Part shown: one piece after another, positions 34,970 through 46,165 of the stretch | How the letters are laid out: the number at the start of each line of letters is the position of its first letter | Numbering within the stretch: position 1 is the stretch's first letter | Source of the DNA: Doryteuthis pealeii | Lineage: Eukaryota > Mollusca > Cephalopoda > Myopsida > Loliginidae | DNA: 64,000 nt | Direction of reading: 5' to 3' | Assembly (NCBI GenBank): GCA_023376005.1 | Contig: CM042157.1 | Location: 55,881,287 to 55,945,286 of the forward strand | The notes under the pieces: generated by a model | What the model saw: only the letters and a program-made list of their open reading frames with translations | The model's database searches: none | What the model was told of the DNA's origin: nothing | Made by a program: the position numbers and the translations under genes

Positions 34970-35265
34970 GGTGCCTGTGGTGTAATGGTTATCCTCGTAG
35001 GGAAAGACACAGTGATAGGAGTTTAAATCCAAATGTGATTGGTTGCATTTCACATGGCAATAATACCCTTGAGAAAGGTATGCATCCATCTATTCTCCCT
35101 CCAGCTATGGGTAAATAGTAGGGCAGACAGGTTCATTAATGTTGGTATGGCAACCAGTCTAGGAAAAGGAAAACTCTGAATTCAAACCTGTTAAACTCTG
35201 CTTAAAAATTGACCTTGTTTTGCATCCTACTTATGTCATAAGGTTGGTAAATATATATTGACAAG
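34970..35265 (+). repeat. Family A tRNA-headed SINE, full length
   Basis: Reference-quality copy. Head GGTGTAATGGTTATCCTCGT (A box), GGAGTTTAAATCC (B box), body TTTCACATGGCAATAATACC, GGAAAGGTATGCATCC-like segment, CTCCAGCTATGGGTAAATAG, GGCAACCAGTCTAGGAAAAG, CTGCTTAAAAATTGACCTTG and the TTGCATCCTACTTATG tail ending GTAAATATATATTG. Confidence 0.88.
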
Positions 35266-35786
35266 TCATAATATATGAGATGAAAAAGCATCAATACTGA
35301 CACATTTACTCAGATAATTATCATCATCTTTCCTAGTTGTGTCACCATCTGATGACAATTAGTAGAATGAAGTCCTATGTAAAAAATCCTGAACCTTTTG
35401 TTAATCATATAAGTGACAATTGACCAATAAAAATCTGAACATTTGTGTTTGAGATGTCCAATCAATTTGTCTTCACACAAAACAAAGCAACTGATTAGTG
35501 ATCTATTTAATCAGCAAAATTCAATCTAATTGCTATGTTTGTTGTCTCATGCCTGTCAATGCCACATTATTACCATGGCTTCTTTTTCAACAGTACAGTT
35601 CCACCAATTTCTACCATTAATGCTTGTAGCCTCATTCCCATCCACCAACTAGTTCAACTAGTGTTCTTATTCTAAGTAGTTTTCTATTAGTGTAATTCTT
35701 ACAATAACCAATTATTACTAAAGATGACTTCTCTCTCTCTCTCTCTCTATTAATGCAGATAAAAACATTGGAGAGGAAAATGCAAT
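35266..35786. other. AT-rich sequence, no recognised feature
   Basis: A short (TC)n at 35730-35748. Nothing else recognised. Confidence 0.4.
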
Positions 35787-36015
35787 ATGATTGATTTTAA
35801 TGGCATCTAGGGTTATTCTATGCCTGGAGGTTAGGAAACTCACTCATTTACATTCATATTCACCTTTGTTTTGTGTAGTTGTTTAAGTTTTTTTGTACAG
35901 AATTATATGATATCAAGTATTCCTATCTAATACAAATAATTTGTACAGAGTTATATGATTTCAATTAATTGATAATAATATTTTATGGTTTCAATTATTC
36001 CTATCTAATGTGCTC
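35787..36015 (-). repeat. Family B 3' fragment, antisense
   Basis: GATTGATTTTAATGGCATCT, CTGGAGGTTAGGAAACTC, TGTGTAGTTGTTTAAG and repeated internal units with TATATGATTTCAA and ATTCCTATCTAAT. The 5' half is missing. A family D 5S-derived SINE starts some 25 nt further on. Confidence 0.8.
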
Positions 36016-36040
36016 ATTAATGCATGTAACCTCATCTATC

Positions 36041-36222
36041 AATGCTTATGGTTGAGTCCCATTAGATCAATAAAGTTAAGTAGTGATGGACATGTTTAAT
36101 ACTTAGATGGGTGATTTAAGCAACAGTGGGTACTTTTAGCAACCTGATATCAAAATGACTTGATTCAGCATTAAATAACCCAAAAAGGGTTGATATGCAT
36201 AAAAAAAACAAAAAAAACAACC
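36041..36222 (+). repeat. Family D 5S rRNA-derived SINE, best copy
   Basis: AATGCTTATGGTTGAGTCCC (5S 5' end), AATAAAGTTAAGTAGTGATG (5S A-box region, cf. GAAGTTAAGCAACG), TTTAATACTTAGATGGGTGA (cf. TTAGTACTTGGATGGGTGA). The body AACCTGATATCAAAATGACT and tail CAAAAAGGGTTGATATGCAT plus AAAC units follow. The 5S part is collinear over ~85 nt with small deletions, and the internal element and part of the C box are clear. It is a SINE3-class retroposon. Confidence 0.9.
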
Positions 36223-36310
36223 ATCCATCAACTAATTCAACCACTGATCTTATTCAAAGTAGTTTTCTACTAAAGTAACTCTTGCAATCACCAATCATTA
36301 CTAAAAGCTG

Positions 36311-36416
<106 letters not shown>

Positions 36417-36657
36417 TATGAATATTAAAATTAATGGGATCAAAGGTCAAAACATTAGAGAGAAAAAGGAAATACTATTTGAACAGATCAAAATTTAGAA
36501 TGATTTTAATGAATTTTAAATAATATAACAAAAATGCAAAAATAAAAATGTCTTCCCCTTTTTTCTTTCTTTTTATTCCATAAGAATATTTTTATTGTTT
36601 TTGCTTATAAGCTGATAGTTCTGCCATCAGTTAGTGCAAATCTGATTGAGTTTAACT

Positions 36658-37198
36658 GCATATCAACCCATCTAGGGTTATTTTATGCCTATAGGTTAGG
36701 GAACTACATTTATATTTACATTCTTTGTGTAGTTATTTCTTAAGAGTTTTTGCATAGTTAGATGGAATAAAGTATTCCTATTTCATATTTTATATGGTTT
36801 CAAGTAATTATTTCTATTTGATAATAGTCATTAATTTGCAGACAGTTATATAGTTTCAAGTAACTAATAATAATTTTTAGTAAACAATTATAGATTCAAG
36901 TAACTATTCTTAATACAAATAATTTACAATAATATGGCATTAAGCATTCCTATCTATTACTAATCATTTTTAAATAGATCTATTTGACTTATAGATGGAA
37001 TCCTAACCAGTCTGGGTCAGATTGGACATGAAAATAATGGCCATGAACAGATGACTCCACACTCCTCAGATATCCAAAACTAAAACCTCACAATCAGATA
37101 GAGTTTAGTATCATACTCAGGACATCACTTTTTGGAAGTAGGGATAATACCCCACTGCAGGGGATGCAGTCAGTGTATTCTAAGCCCCCATGACAGGG
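36658..37198 (-). repeat. Family B repeat, full length, antisense, expanded
   Basis: Begins CAACCCATCTAGGGTTATTT and continues through the internal repeated units (36770-36960), CTATTTGACTTATAGATGGA, GGGTCAGATTGGACATGAAA, ATAGAGTTTAGTATCATACT and CCCCACTGCAGGGGATGCAG, ending at the 5' head near TCTAAGCCCCCATGACAGGG. Same long subtype as 33840-34404. Confidence 0.83.
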
Positions 37199-37802
37199 AA
37201 GAATCCTTTCTTTTCTTTTTTCTTTTTTTTTCCATAAAATAGTTACTGAATATTTGAATAATAATTCAAAAATAAAATAATTTTTTCATAACCATTACAA
37301 AATTTGATCTGTAACTTCCATTTTTTTTCCATATACTTTTCTGGTTCAAACATTGTATTTGATATTTTTCAGATATAATTTAGGTTATCCCTTAATATTG
37401 ATTATTAAAGATTTTTTTAAGAACTCAATTTTGCTTTGAGGCCTTTTATTCAAATAAATCCAAGGCATAATGTGTTGGGAAATTATATAAGGAGAAAATA
37501 ATTAAAATAATTGAATACTGTAGCAAAACTGAGGAAGACTTGCAAATACATTTTTGTTTTTGTTTTGCACTTTTCTTTTCTTTTTAAGTAGGTGAAGACC
37601 TAGCAAAGCCATATAGATAATAATAATGAGATACTTAAGTCAAGCATATGAGTAATTTTGCAAATAATATACATACATCTTAACCCTTAGAACCCAAGAA
37701 ACCAGTATTTGTGTCATTACCTAAAGGTGCATATACTGAGGTGACCTAAATTCTGGCTGGGAAATCCCTATTTCTACATCACTATTGCCTAAAAACAATA
37801 GA
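37199..37802. other. AT-rich sequence, possible weak repeat near 37680-37800
   Basis: The stretch 37730-37800 (TATACTGAGGTGACCTAAAT, TTGCCTAAAAACAATAGAGC, CAATCAGACCAGG) resembles 20-130 of the window (TATACCTGGGTGGTCTAAAT, TTGCCTAGCAACAATACAGC, CTATCAGATG). This is an unnamed repeat pair. Confidence 0.55.
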
Positions 37803-37945
37803 GCCAATCAGACCAGGACATCCCATTGTGGTGTAATAGTTAGCAAGTTAGTCTCAAAGATCCATAACTAATGAATAACAAGTTTGGTCCTTGCTGGATG
37901 CACCATACTTGCGACCTTGTGCCACATCCTACCCATGGTGAACAG
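37803..37945 (+). repeat. Family C tRNA-derived SINE, sense reference copy
   Basis: Head TTGTGGTGTAATAGTTAGCA (A box), a variable arm AAAGATCCATAACTAATGAA, B-box region AGTTTGGTCCTTGCTGGATG, then ACCTTGTGCCACATCCTACC and CATGGTGAACAG. It has inserted inside the repeat described at 37199-37802, because CAATCAGAC occurs on both sides (37796 and 37946). Confidence 0.82.
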
Positions 37946-38839
37946 CCAATCAGACTGTTAAATAAATGTGAATTTCAGTGTGTCACATTTTTTCAACTTT
38001 ACTCCTAGAGGATGTAGCCTAACATATCATATCATTTTAGAATCAAGGATAAAGTGTGAGTAAAATATTCTGGACTGAATCCTAACCTGCAATCCTGAAA
38101 TTTTGGATTCCTAAGTTTTAATTACGGTAATTGTTTTTGTCAATTTAATTTTTTTTTGTGACCAATTTTTTTGTATGAGAAAAATTTTTATAACTTGGAA
38201 ATAAATTTGTGAATAATTGAAATTAATTGTAAAATCCAGCATCACAAGTGTCATTGTTGGGTTGAAGACCCAATCAAGAGCTATCAGCAGGAGCTACCTT
38301 AATTGCCGCCAGGTAGAATTACATTTAAAGCTAGTCTATGAATAAATGGAATGAATCTAGATTTATAGGAATGGACCAAAAAGATTAAGCCAGATTGTTA
38401 TTGGTATTCATACCAGTTAGGTATGGTGGATTTTTTAAGTAGTTTTAGACCAACACCATAATGTGTAAAAGTTTGAAAAGCTGTTTCACTTTACAGATAC
38501 CTGCTGTTAAGTTTAAACCCACAAAACAGTTGTTTTTAAAAGCCAAAGTTTTGATCAGAAAGGACATGATACTTTTGATAAAATCAAAGCAAAGGTTTCT
38601 ATATATTCATTTTATATTTGTCAATATTAAATATACAAGTGGTCACAGATCTTAGCACTAAATCAGCTCACCACTGCTTCATTTTGCTGATCTGGATCTC
38701 AATCAGCATGACTGGCTGGATCAAATCAAGAAAGGGGGATACTGAATCACAGGAATAACATAAGAAGAAAAAAAAACATAACTTTGAAGTCAAAAGAAAA
38801 CTCTGTTTTTATATATATATATATATATATACTAAGCCC
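37946..38839. other. AT-rich sequence, small dyad near 38255
   Basis: TTGGGTTGAAGACCCAA is a short dyad at about 38253-38271 within a less AT-rich block (38250-38330). Nothing else recognised, apart from a TA tract at 38811-38831. Confidence 0.4.
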
Positions 38840-39110
38840 TCCACATGAGCAGGATGTGACACAAGATTAGTTTCTTAAGCGGAGTTTAATAGGATTGAAT
38901 TAAGAGTTTTCCTTCTCCTAGACTGGTTACCTATCCAATAATAAAGAACCCAGTCTGCCCTACTATTTACCCATAGCTGGAGGGAGAGTAGTTGAATGCA
39001 TACCTTTCCCAAGGGTATTAGCACTGTGCAAAATGCAAACAGCCTTGTCCAGAATTTGAACTCAGGTTGACGAGCCCATTTCCTACGACATTACACCACA
39101 GACCTCCAAA
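38840..39110 (-). repeat. Family A SINE, antisense
   Basis: GAGCAGGATGTGACACAAGA (tail), CTCCTAGACTGGTTACCTAT, CTACTATTTACCCATAGCTG, GCATACCTTTCCCAAGGGTA, CAGAATTTGAACTCAGGTTG (B box) and CATTTCCTACGACATTACAC (A box). Full length. The head is well preserved. Confidence 0.88.
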
Positions 39111-39429
39111 AGTTTCTATATATTTACTTTATATTTGCCAATATCAGATATACAAGGAAGTGCTGAAAAGTTCTCACTCTCACCAAGAAGAGAATGTCAA
39201 AAAGCCATGAAATATACATGCTATTTCACATATTCATCTCATAATTCAACTCACTTGGAACATTATTCCTTAACTTTACCCCCCTCTGACACACACAAAA
39301 AATATTATTCTCTTCTTGGTTGGACAGATAACTTTTCATCCCTCTTTTGTAGAAGTGTCAAGTGGCTATTATTCTTAATCTTATTCTCTCATCTATGAGT
39401 TAGATAGATCAAAAAATAAGTTTTAAAAA

Positions 39430-39530
39430 ATGTGTTAAAAAATTCAATACCCCACAAGAATGAATGAAAAACAAAACATCTTTGGCATAAAATAACCTAA
39501 GGGTTGATATGCCATAAAATCCAACCAATC
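39430..39530 (+). repeat. Isolated B/D/E-type 3' tail
   Basis: ACATCTTTGGCATAAAATAA, CCTAAGGGTTGATATGCCAT and ATCCAACCAATC. The upstream AACAAAACATCTTTGGCAT is also found at 63922-63940 on a second isolated tail, so the two share more than the tail. Confidence 0.68.
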
Positions 39531-39699
39531 ATAATCTTATTCCATTTTTTTTTATCTCTCAAAAGCACACGTTCTCATATGATACTAATCTGTATATTTG
39601 ATCTCTTTATCTCAAATAAATTTATGTGTGAGGTTCCTTTTATCTAATGCACTTTCCAGTTGTATCTCTAATTCTCTAACCTCATAAAAATATATGTAT

Positions 39700-39965
39700 T
39701 TACCAAAACCCTCTGCACAAGCCGGATTTGACACAAGGGCAATTTTTAAAGCAGAGTTTAATAGATTTGAATTAAGAGCTTTCCTTCTCCTAGACTGGTT
39801 GTTGATAAGCCCAGTTTGTCCTACTATTTACTCATAGCTGGAGGGATAATATTCGGATGCATACCTTTCCCAGTGGTATTAACATTATGTGAAATACAAA
39901 CAGCTTTGTCTAGGATTTGAACTCAAATCACAATTTCTAATGATAACCATTACACAAAAAGCACC
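39700..39965 (-). repeat. Family A SINE, antisense
   Basis: GCCGGATTTGACACAAGGGC, CTCCTAGACTGGTTGTTGAT, TACTATTTACTCATAGCTGG, GCATACCTTTCCCAGTGGTA, AGGATTTGAACTCAAATCAC and CTAATGATAACCATTACAC. Same orientation as the copy 600 bp upstream. Confidence 0.86.
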
Positions 39966-40227
39966 TCTATAACAATATAGATATTAATTCTTTTTAATGA
40001 ATAATATATTTGTACATCTGCAAAAATACCAAAATATAAGTAAAAATTTAGAATAAATCAATAAACATGAGTTATATTGAAATAAATCTATAATACTAGG
40101 GTGAGCCAATGTTTTTACTGTCTTTCTGTGGCCTTAAAGAATCTTTCTGATGAAATTATGTAAAACAACAATTCAAATTTAATTCACTGAATTCTTTTTT
40201 GATATCTTGGGCTTGAAACTTCTAACC

Positions 40228-40469
40228 GGGGAGGGGGAGTCCTTGTAGCATAGTAGCTAATGTGATGGAGTGCAATATCATAGTAGGCAAGTTCAAACTC
40301 CAGTTGCGTTATTGCATCCACTTTCAGACTAATACCTTTGGGAAAGGTATGAACCCCCTCATCTCCCCCAGGTATGGATCAAATTGCACTACTACTGTTC
40401 TTCTACAAGGATGGCTTTGGCATTGAATAACCCATTATATGCCATTAAACAAAGAAACCAAACCAATCT
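40228..40469 (+). repeat. Family E tRNA-headed SINE, uninterrupted
   Basis: Head TTGTAGCATAGTAGCTAATG, B-box region AAGTTCAAACTCCAGTTGC, body CAGACTAATACCTTTGGGAA, GTATGGATCAAATTGCACTA, CTGTTCTTCTACAAGGATGG, and tail TATATGCCATTAAACAAAG with AAACCAAACC. It serves as the reference for the split copy at 2877-3262. Confidence 0.83.
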
Positions 40470-41544
40470 TCTAATCAGACAAAGAGTGTTGTTTAGAGCA
40501 AACAATTTGATAAGTCTGGAGAATATACTTCTGCATATGAAAGGTTTTCTCAACTATATGATCATTTGTTACATTACATTGGTGGGTGAGGGGGGAAGGT
40601 GGATCATCATGCTGTTGTTTGCTTTTGAAAAAAAAGATCTTTTCTTTTCCATTTTCATTCAAATCAACAAATTGCTCCTTTTGCAGTAACGGTTTTCAGC
40701 AATTCATTACAATTACCTTTGCATCTCACCAAATGCAGAATTTTTTCTCACAGGTAGATCCCATTTCAATTAAGACGTCGATGGTTGTCCTGATTTTAGC
40801 TTTTCAGTGTTTTTGGTTCTTGTAATAAATCAATTTTTCCTTTCACCAGTGATGAAAATGTTTTTTTTTTCTGTCAAGGAAAAAAAAAAAGAGAAAGGCA
40901 CATTTTAAAAACCTGTCTTTCTCTTTTTTTTATCGACTGATGTTCATATAAAACCCATTTTCAAGCTCCTAAATGGCATACTGATTGCACAAGCAATAAA
41001 GAGCTGACCTACCTTCAAAGGCACTTCTTATATTTTCCTAACATTTTGCAAAAGATGGTACTGGAAACTTTTGCATCAATCTTATAAAAAGATGCAAAAA
41101 CCTGGTTTTATAAGTTTATGTTTTAAAATATTAAATGAAACCAGATTCTGAAAAATTCAAGGCTTCAATTGTGAATTATGCTTTATTTTGAAAGTTTGGA
41201 ATCAAACAGTCTGCAATAAATTGACAGTTACCTTGAATACCTTAACCAGTCAGCCATAATGGTTTGCCAATCTCATCATCTTAACTTCAATATTAATGAC
41301 ATTCTACTTTCCTTTCTATTTTTAAAATAATGTCAAAATAGAACCAGTAGTATTGTGCAATTGCAGTCAGGCAAAACTTGAACATCGACTTCCTTGAATT
41401 ATTCCTGTAGGAATTTAAACTCATTGCAAATGGCTTCTTTGCTTGGCTATTAAATAATTAAATAAAGTTCTTTCTTAACTGCATTACAGAACTGTTCAAA
41501 AGGTTCTGACACCAATGAAAATTCTACAACAAAAATAAGAAAAG
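40470..41544. other. AT-rich sequence, no recognised feature
   Basis: Frames at 40384-40689 and 40586-40825 have no domain or splice context. Nothing else recognised. Confidence 0.4.
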
Positions 41545-41638
41545 ATGAATTCATAGCATAAACATTCTGTTAATCCTGTAAACTACAGGATATGTTGGTG
41601 TACAAAACAAAATAAAACTGGTAGATTCTTTAAATGAA
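41545..41638 (+). repeat. Unnamed repeat R1, copy 2
   Basis: ATTCTGTTAATCCTGTAAAC, GTTGGTGTACAAAACAAAAT and ACTGGTAGATTCTTT match 20300-20396. Confidence 0.65.
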
Positions 41639-41794
41639 GTTAGTTGTAAAGACAGACATAATTTTAAAGTTTTTTTTTATGTAAAGCAAAAACCTCAAAG
41701 TCTACTTTGGAATTTTTGGAATGTTACTGCTTATATGAAGGAATGCATACTAGTATTACTGCAAACTTTGCACATACATAAAGCAAGAGGAGGT

Positions 41795-42325
41795 GTGATT
41801 AGCATAAAGGTTATCATTGTAGGAAAAGGAATTGGCACTCTGATTGATTAATTTTAATGGTATGTTAACCTATCTGATGTTATTTTATCCCCAGAGGTTA
41901 GGGAATATTGTTTATTGTATGTTCATACTTTTTTGTGTAGTTATTTAAGAGTTTTATTTTAACACAGTCCTATTGAAGGCAAATAGATGAGACATTAACA
42001 GATACAGATACAGGTCAGAGCTGACCTGGGAGTAATGGTAGTGAAGGGGTACTACATACTCTCCAGATACCCAGAACTAGAGCCTCACTCAGCAACATGA
42101 GTTCAAATCCTGGACAAAGGTGTTTTCATTTCACTTCAACACTAGTGCCCTTGAGAAAGGCATGAATCCATCTCCCCCCCCCCACTATGGGTAAATTTTA
42201 GGGCAGACTGGTTTCTCTAGCCTTGGTAATGAAAATTCTGAATTCAAACCAGCTGTACTCTACTTAACAAATTGACCTTGTGTCACGTCCTGTTTTTGGT
42301 GGAGCGATTGGGTAAATACATATAT
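41795..42325 (+). repeat. Family A SINE, split by antisense family B
   Basis: The left piece 41795-41834 holds the tRNA-like A-box side (AAGGTTATCATTGTAGGAAA). The right piece 42092-42325 resumes exactly at ACATGAGTTCAAATCCTGG (B box) and continues CCTTGAGAAAGGCATGAATC, CTATGGGTAAATTTTAGGGC, TGACCTTGTGTCACGTCCTG to GTAAATACATATA. The insertion sits between the A and B boxes. Confidence 0.85.
41840..42091 (-). repeat. Family B 5'-truncated copy inside family A
   Basis: TGATTGATTAATTTTAATGG (ATCA tail end), CAGAGGTTAGGGAATATTG, TCAGAGCTGACCTGGGAGTA, ending at CCAGAACTAGAGCCTCACTC. The first ~100 nt of the family are missing. CACTC is found on both sides, a minimal target-site duplication. Confidence 0.82.
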
Positions 42326-42682
42326 ACATAAAGCAAGAACATTGTTTAAGAAATTAAAATTAAACTTTTAGAATTTTTTTTATAAAAAATTAGAATGAAA
42401 CAAATTCATAACATTGTGAATATAATCCATTTGTCCAGTTTTTATGTTACTACTTGCGTGTTTTCATTAAAAAAATTAAGATCAAAATTGTAAAATATTT
42501 AAAGAAAAATAAATTGAATTAAATAAATTTATAATGATGCAAAGATAATCCATGTTTTCACTTTTGGTGTTATAAGTTTTCTTTCAGTCATTTTACCTTT
42601 TAAAAAAATAATGAATTAAATGATATTTATATCAAAGGATGATAATATCCAGTTGGGTATTTTAGAAAACTATAACTATTTG

Positions 42683-42768
42683 AGCAATTCCCTAACCTCT
42701 AAGCATACAATAACCCTAGATGAGTTGACAGGCTGTTAAAATCAATCCAGCAACCAATCAATTAATTT
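42683..42768 (+). repeat. Family B 3' tail fragment
   Basis: CAATTCCCTAACCTCTAAGC, ATAACCCTAGATGAGTTGAC and a TTAAAATCAATCCAGCAACC end. Confidence 0.75.
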
Positions 42769-42769
42769 T

Positions 42770-42975
42770 CCTTCTCCAAGGCTAGTTGCCTAATCAAGGT
42801 TAAAGAGCCCAGTTTACCCTACTATTTACTCAAAGCTGGATGGAGAATAGGTGGATTCATACCTTTCCTAAGGGTATTAGTGTTATGTGAAATACAAACA
42901 GCTTTGTCCAACATTTGAATTCATGTTGGCAAGTGCATTTCTCATGATGATAATCATTACACCACACGTCTCCAA
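42770..42975 (-). repeat. Family A SINE, antisense
   Basis: CTTCTCCAAGGCTAGTTGCC, CTACTATTTACTCAAAGCTG, CATACCTTTCCTAAGGGTAT, CCAACATTTGAATTCATGTT (B-box side) and GATAATCATTACACCAC (A-box side). It faces the sense family A copy ~450 bp upstream. Confidence 0.83.
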
Positions 42976-43004
42976 AACAATATACTATATCTATCTATCT
43001 ATAT

Positions 43005-43523
43005 CTATCTATCTATATATATATATATATATATATATGATTACTCATATATATATATATATATATATATACATCTCTAAACAATAAACATATATATATA
43101 TATATATATGCATACATCTCTAAAACAATAAACATATATATATATATATATGCATACATCTCAATAAACATATATATATATATATATGCATACATCTCTA
43201 AAACAATAAACTATATATATATATATGCATACATCTAAAACAATAAACATATATATATAATATATATATATATATATACATCTCTAAAACAATAAAACAT
43301 ATATATATATATATATATGCATACATCTCTAAAACAAAACATATATATATTATATATATGCATACATCTCTAAAACAAACATATATATATATATATATAT
43401 GCATACATCTCTAAAACAAACATATATATATATATATATATGCATACATCTCTAAAACAATAAACATATATGCATACATCTCTAAAACAATAAACATATA
43501 TATATATATATAATACATCTCTA

Positions 43524-43568
<45 letters not shown>
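43005..43568. repeat. Composite AT minisatellite with (TA)n
   Basis: Roughly ten repetitions of a unit containing GCATACATCTCTAAAACAAT plus AAACA followed by a variable (TA)n run. The unit varies from about 35 to 50 nt mainly through TA length. It produces Tyr-Ile-rich artefact frames on the minus strand. Confidence 0.92.
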
Positions 43569-43571
<3 letters not shown>

Positions 43572-43770
43572 TAAGAAAAGGTGGAATGAAAACATCACAC
43601 AATGCTGTTAAAGAAGAAAACAATTTATAATATAATCATAGCTGATATTGATCAATATTTCGATTTTACAAAAATCATCATCAGAGCTCATTCACTCCCG
43701 TAGTTGTTTTTGACTTTCCTCTCCGACCCAAACAACTACGGGAGTAAATAAAAAACATCCAAAAATCTTA
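43569..43770. other. Unique insert with a 16-bp palindrome in the minisatellite
   Basis: It interrupts the array with different sequence (AAGAAAAGGTGGAATGAAAA, GATCAATATTTCGATTTTAC). At its right it carries the inverted repeat ACTCCCGTAGTTGTTT (43694-43709) and its exact reverse complement (43730-43745), separated by 20 nt. The array resumes after it. Confidence 0.7.
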
Positions 43771-43915
43771 TATATATATATATATATATGCATACATCTC
43801 TAAAACAATAAACTTATATATATGCATACATCTCTAAAACAATAAAATATATATATATATGCATACATCTCTAAAACAATAAACTATATATATATATATA
43901 TATGCATACATCTTA

Positions 43916-43990
<75 letters not shown>
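43771..43990. repeat. Composite AT minisatellite, second block
   Basis: Three to four further GCATACATCTCTAAAACAAT units, then a final ~70-nt uninterrupted TA run ending at about 43990. Confidence 0.92.
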
Positions 43991-43996
<6 letters not shown>

Positions 43997-45805
43997 TCAC
44001 ACTTTTCTCGCACTTGTATATACTAAAGATAATTTAAATAATACTTATAATAAATAAGCATATGTAGGGTTACAGATTTCTTTTCTTACCCTCTTATGCC
44101 TAAATGCACATAGTCATAGTAACACTTGTATACAATAAACACTGAGAATCATATAGACTCACCCACAGATAACTTCCTACCCCCCCCCCCCACGCGCCAC
44201 TGTTGACTAACTGCTGTGTAAGGTTATCTCTAGTACACAGTCAAAACATATCCTAGATCACTTCACAGCAATGGAGTAATTTTTCAGCTTGATGAAAAAA
44301 ATATATATAAACATGAAGTTATAGAAGTTCTGAATGTGTTTTTCCTTGTGATTATTTGTTTTTTACATTCTGAAGTGAAAGAAACGGAAAGTTTAAAGCT
44401 CGGGTTTGTTACCAATTCTCTGTAAGTATTTGTTTTTAACTTGTATAGGATAATGATCCTCATTTGTTTAAATGACTGATGAATTAGTACATTCATTTCC
44501 CTCCTATTCTTAAACGCCTTGTTTATGAAATAAGGATTGTTGATTAAGATTAGAATAGTCAATTTGCTAGGAGACTTTATTGTTATTGTTATTGTATTAT
44601 ATCACGAATGACTTGTGGTGCATATTGCTAAAGTTTGAAATTAGGTTTGTAATTGTGATATATTCACTTACTTTAATTGTATCTTTTCCTTTTCTTTCTT
44701 TTATCTTTATCTATCAAAATGGTATTTCCTTGATTCTTTAGTCATTTTCTGTCTATATTTATTTATATTGATATAATAACAACAACTTTAAAAACAGATG
44801 CTCCTTGTAAATAACTAAGACAAATTATTATCATCTGTGTATAACAATGACAATGATAGCACTCAGTTGCCAAACTAATCTCATATCACTTCAAATTAAA
44901 AGTTTATTTTAAGAGAAAAAAGAAACTAAAAAATAATTTTTTACAAGAATTTAATTTTGCTGTAGTTTTAAAATGAATATACAAATATAATTGGATTCTT
45001 TTTAAGTTTGTCACCAATCTATGTAATATTACATCACAAATGAAGATTTATAAATTATACATATATATATTTATCTACCTGCTCATGTGAACTTCATTAT
45101 TGAAAGTTTCATGAATTTAAAAAATCATCAACAGGTCTTTTTAATCTGACGATTGTATATTTTTTTTTCAAATATATCAAAGTTTTGGTTGTGAAGATGA
45201 GATAACAATTTATTCTAGGTTCTATACTGCTCTACTGGCCAGTATCTAAGTACTTTTTTGATTTAAGAAAAAAGTTTTTAAAACTATTTGTTCATTCACA
45301 TACGCACATAGGTTTTTAAATAGGTCTATTGTCTAATCTTACACAAATATTTGTTTTTTAACTCAACCTTTTTCCTGATTAATGGACTTTATTTAGTGGT
45401 GAATATTGATCTCCTACATTGAATATTATACTTTGAAAATTTCAGATCAAAATTCAGCTAATAACTAGTTGAATAGCTACAGGCTTATTGAACCACCTTC
45501 ATGTGTGTGGCTGAGTATTTAAAAATATTAATCAGAATCATGATTATATACTTATATTTCTAAAAAAGTATTTTTTAAATTTTGTACTAATTGGTTGATA
45601 TTTATCAAAAGTTGCAGTGGTAAATTATGTAATACTATTTTTTATCTAGAAAGGAAGAAAAAAAGAAAAAAAAAATGGTAGAGGATATATTTATTTATTT
45701 ATTTCTTCTGGTTTTATACTATAGAGGTACAAGGATTTATTTTGGATATAAAATTATTCAAGTTACTCTGACACAACTTTTGAGGTTTAAAGTTTTATTT
45801 CAAGG
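43991..45805. other. AT-rich sequence, poly-C run near 44181
   Basis: A 13-nt-class C run at about 44180-44192. No repeat family or exon-like block recognised. Confidence 0.4.
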
Positions 45806-45862
45806 GTGTTTACTCGTAAAATTTAATAGTGAAAGTATATATTCCACTTAATTCTTTCACAT

Positions 45863-45893
<31 letters not shown>

Positions 45894-45992
45894 TGTAAAG
45901 GGGCTGGTCTACCCCACAAAGCTAAGAGGTACAACCCGTGTTTACTCGTAAAATTTAATAGTGAAAGTATATATTCCACTTAATTCTTTCAC

Positions 45993-46037
<45 letters not shown>

Positions 46038-46082
46038 TGTAAAGGGGCTGGTCTACCCCACAAAGCTAAGAGGTACAACCCG
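45806..46082. repeat. Tandem duplication, two ~132-145-bp units
   Basis: Unit 1 (45806-45937) and unit 2 (45938-46082) both run from GTGTTTACTCGTAAAATTT through TTCCACTTAATTCTTTCACA, a TA run, and GTAAAGGGGCTGGTCTACCC to AGAGGTACAACCCG. They look identical apart from the length of the internal (TA)n. Confidence 0.93.
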
Positions 46083-46098
46083 TTTTGAAAAGTTTTTA

Positions 46099-46150
46099 TT
46101 TTTTCATAGAGTGCTTAATTTCATAAATGCAGGAGCACTCTATGAAAAAA
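46099..46150. repeat. Perfect 17-bp inverted repeat (hairpin)
   Basis: TTTTTTCATAGAGTGCT at 46099-46115 and its exact reverse complement at 46134-46150, with an 18-nt spacer. Confidence 0.92.
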
Positions 46151-46165
46151 AAAAAAACCAAAAAC

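Noticed and set aside
43013..43623. Minus-strand frames of Tyr-Ile-Met composition
   Set aside because: Artefacts of the TA-rich minisatellite.
43005..43990. CRISPR-like array of repeats with variable spacers
   Set aside because: The variable parts are (TA)n of different length, not unique spacers, and the DNA is eukaryotic.
44310..44440. Possible exon ending at TCTCT|GTAAGTATT
   Set aside because: The donor-like site lacks a clear acceptor, and plus-strand frames close quickly; composition is like the surroundings.
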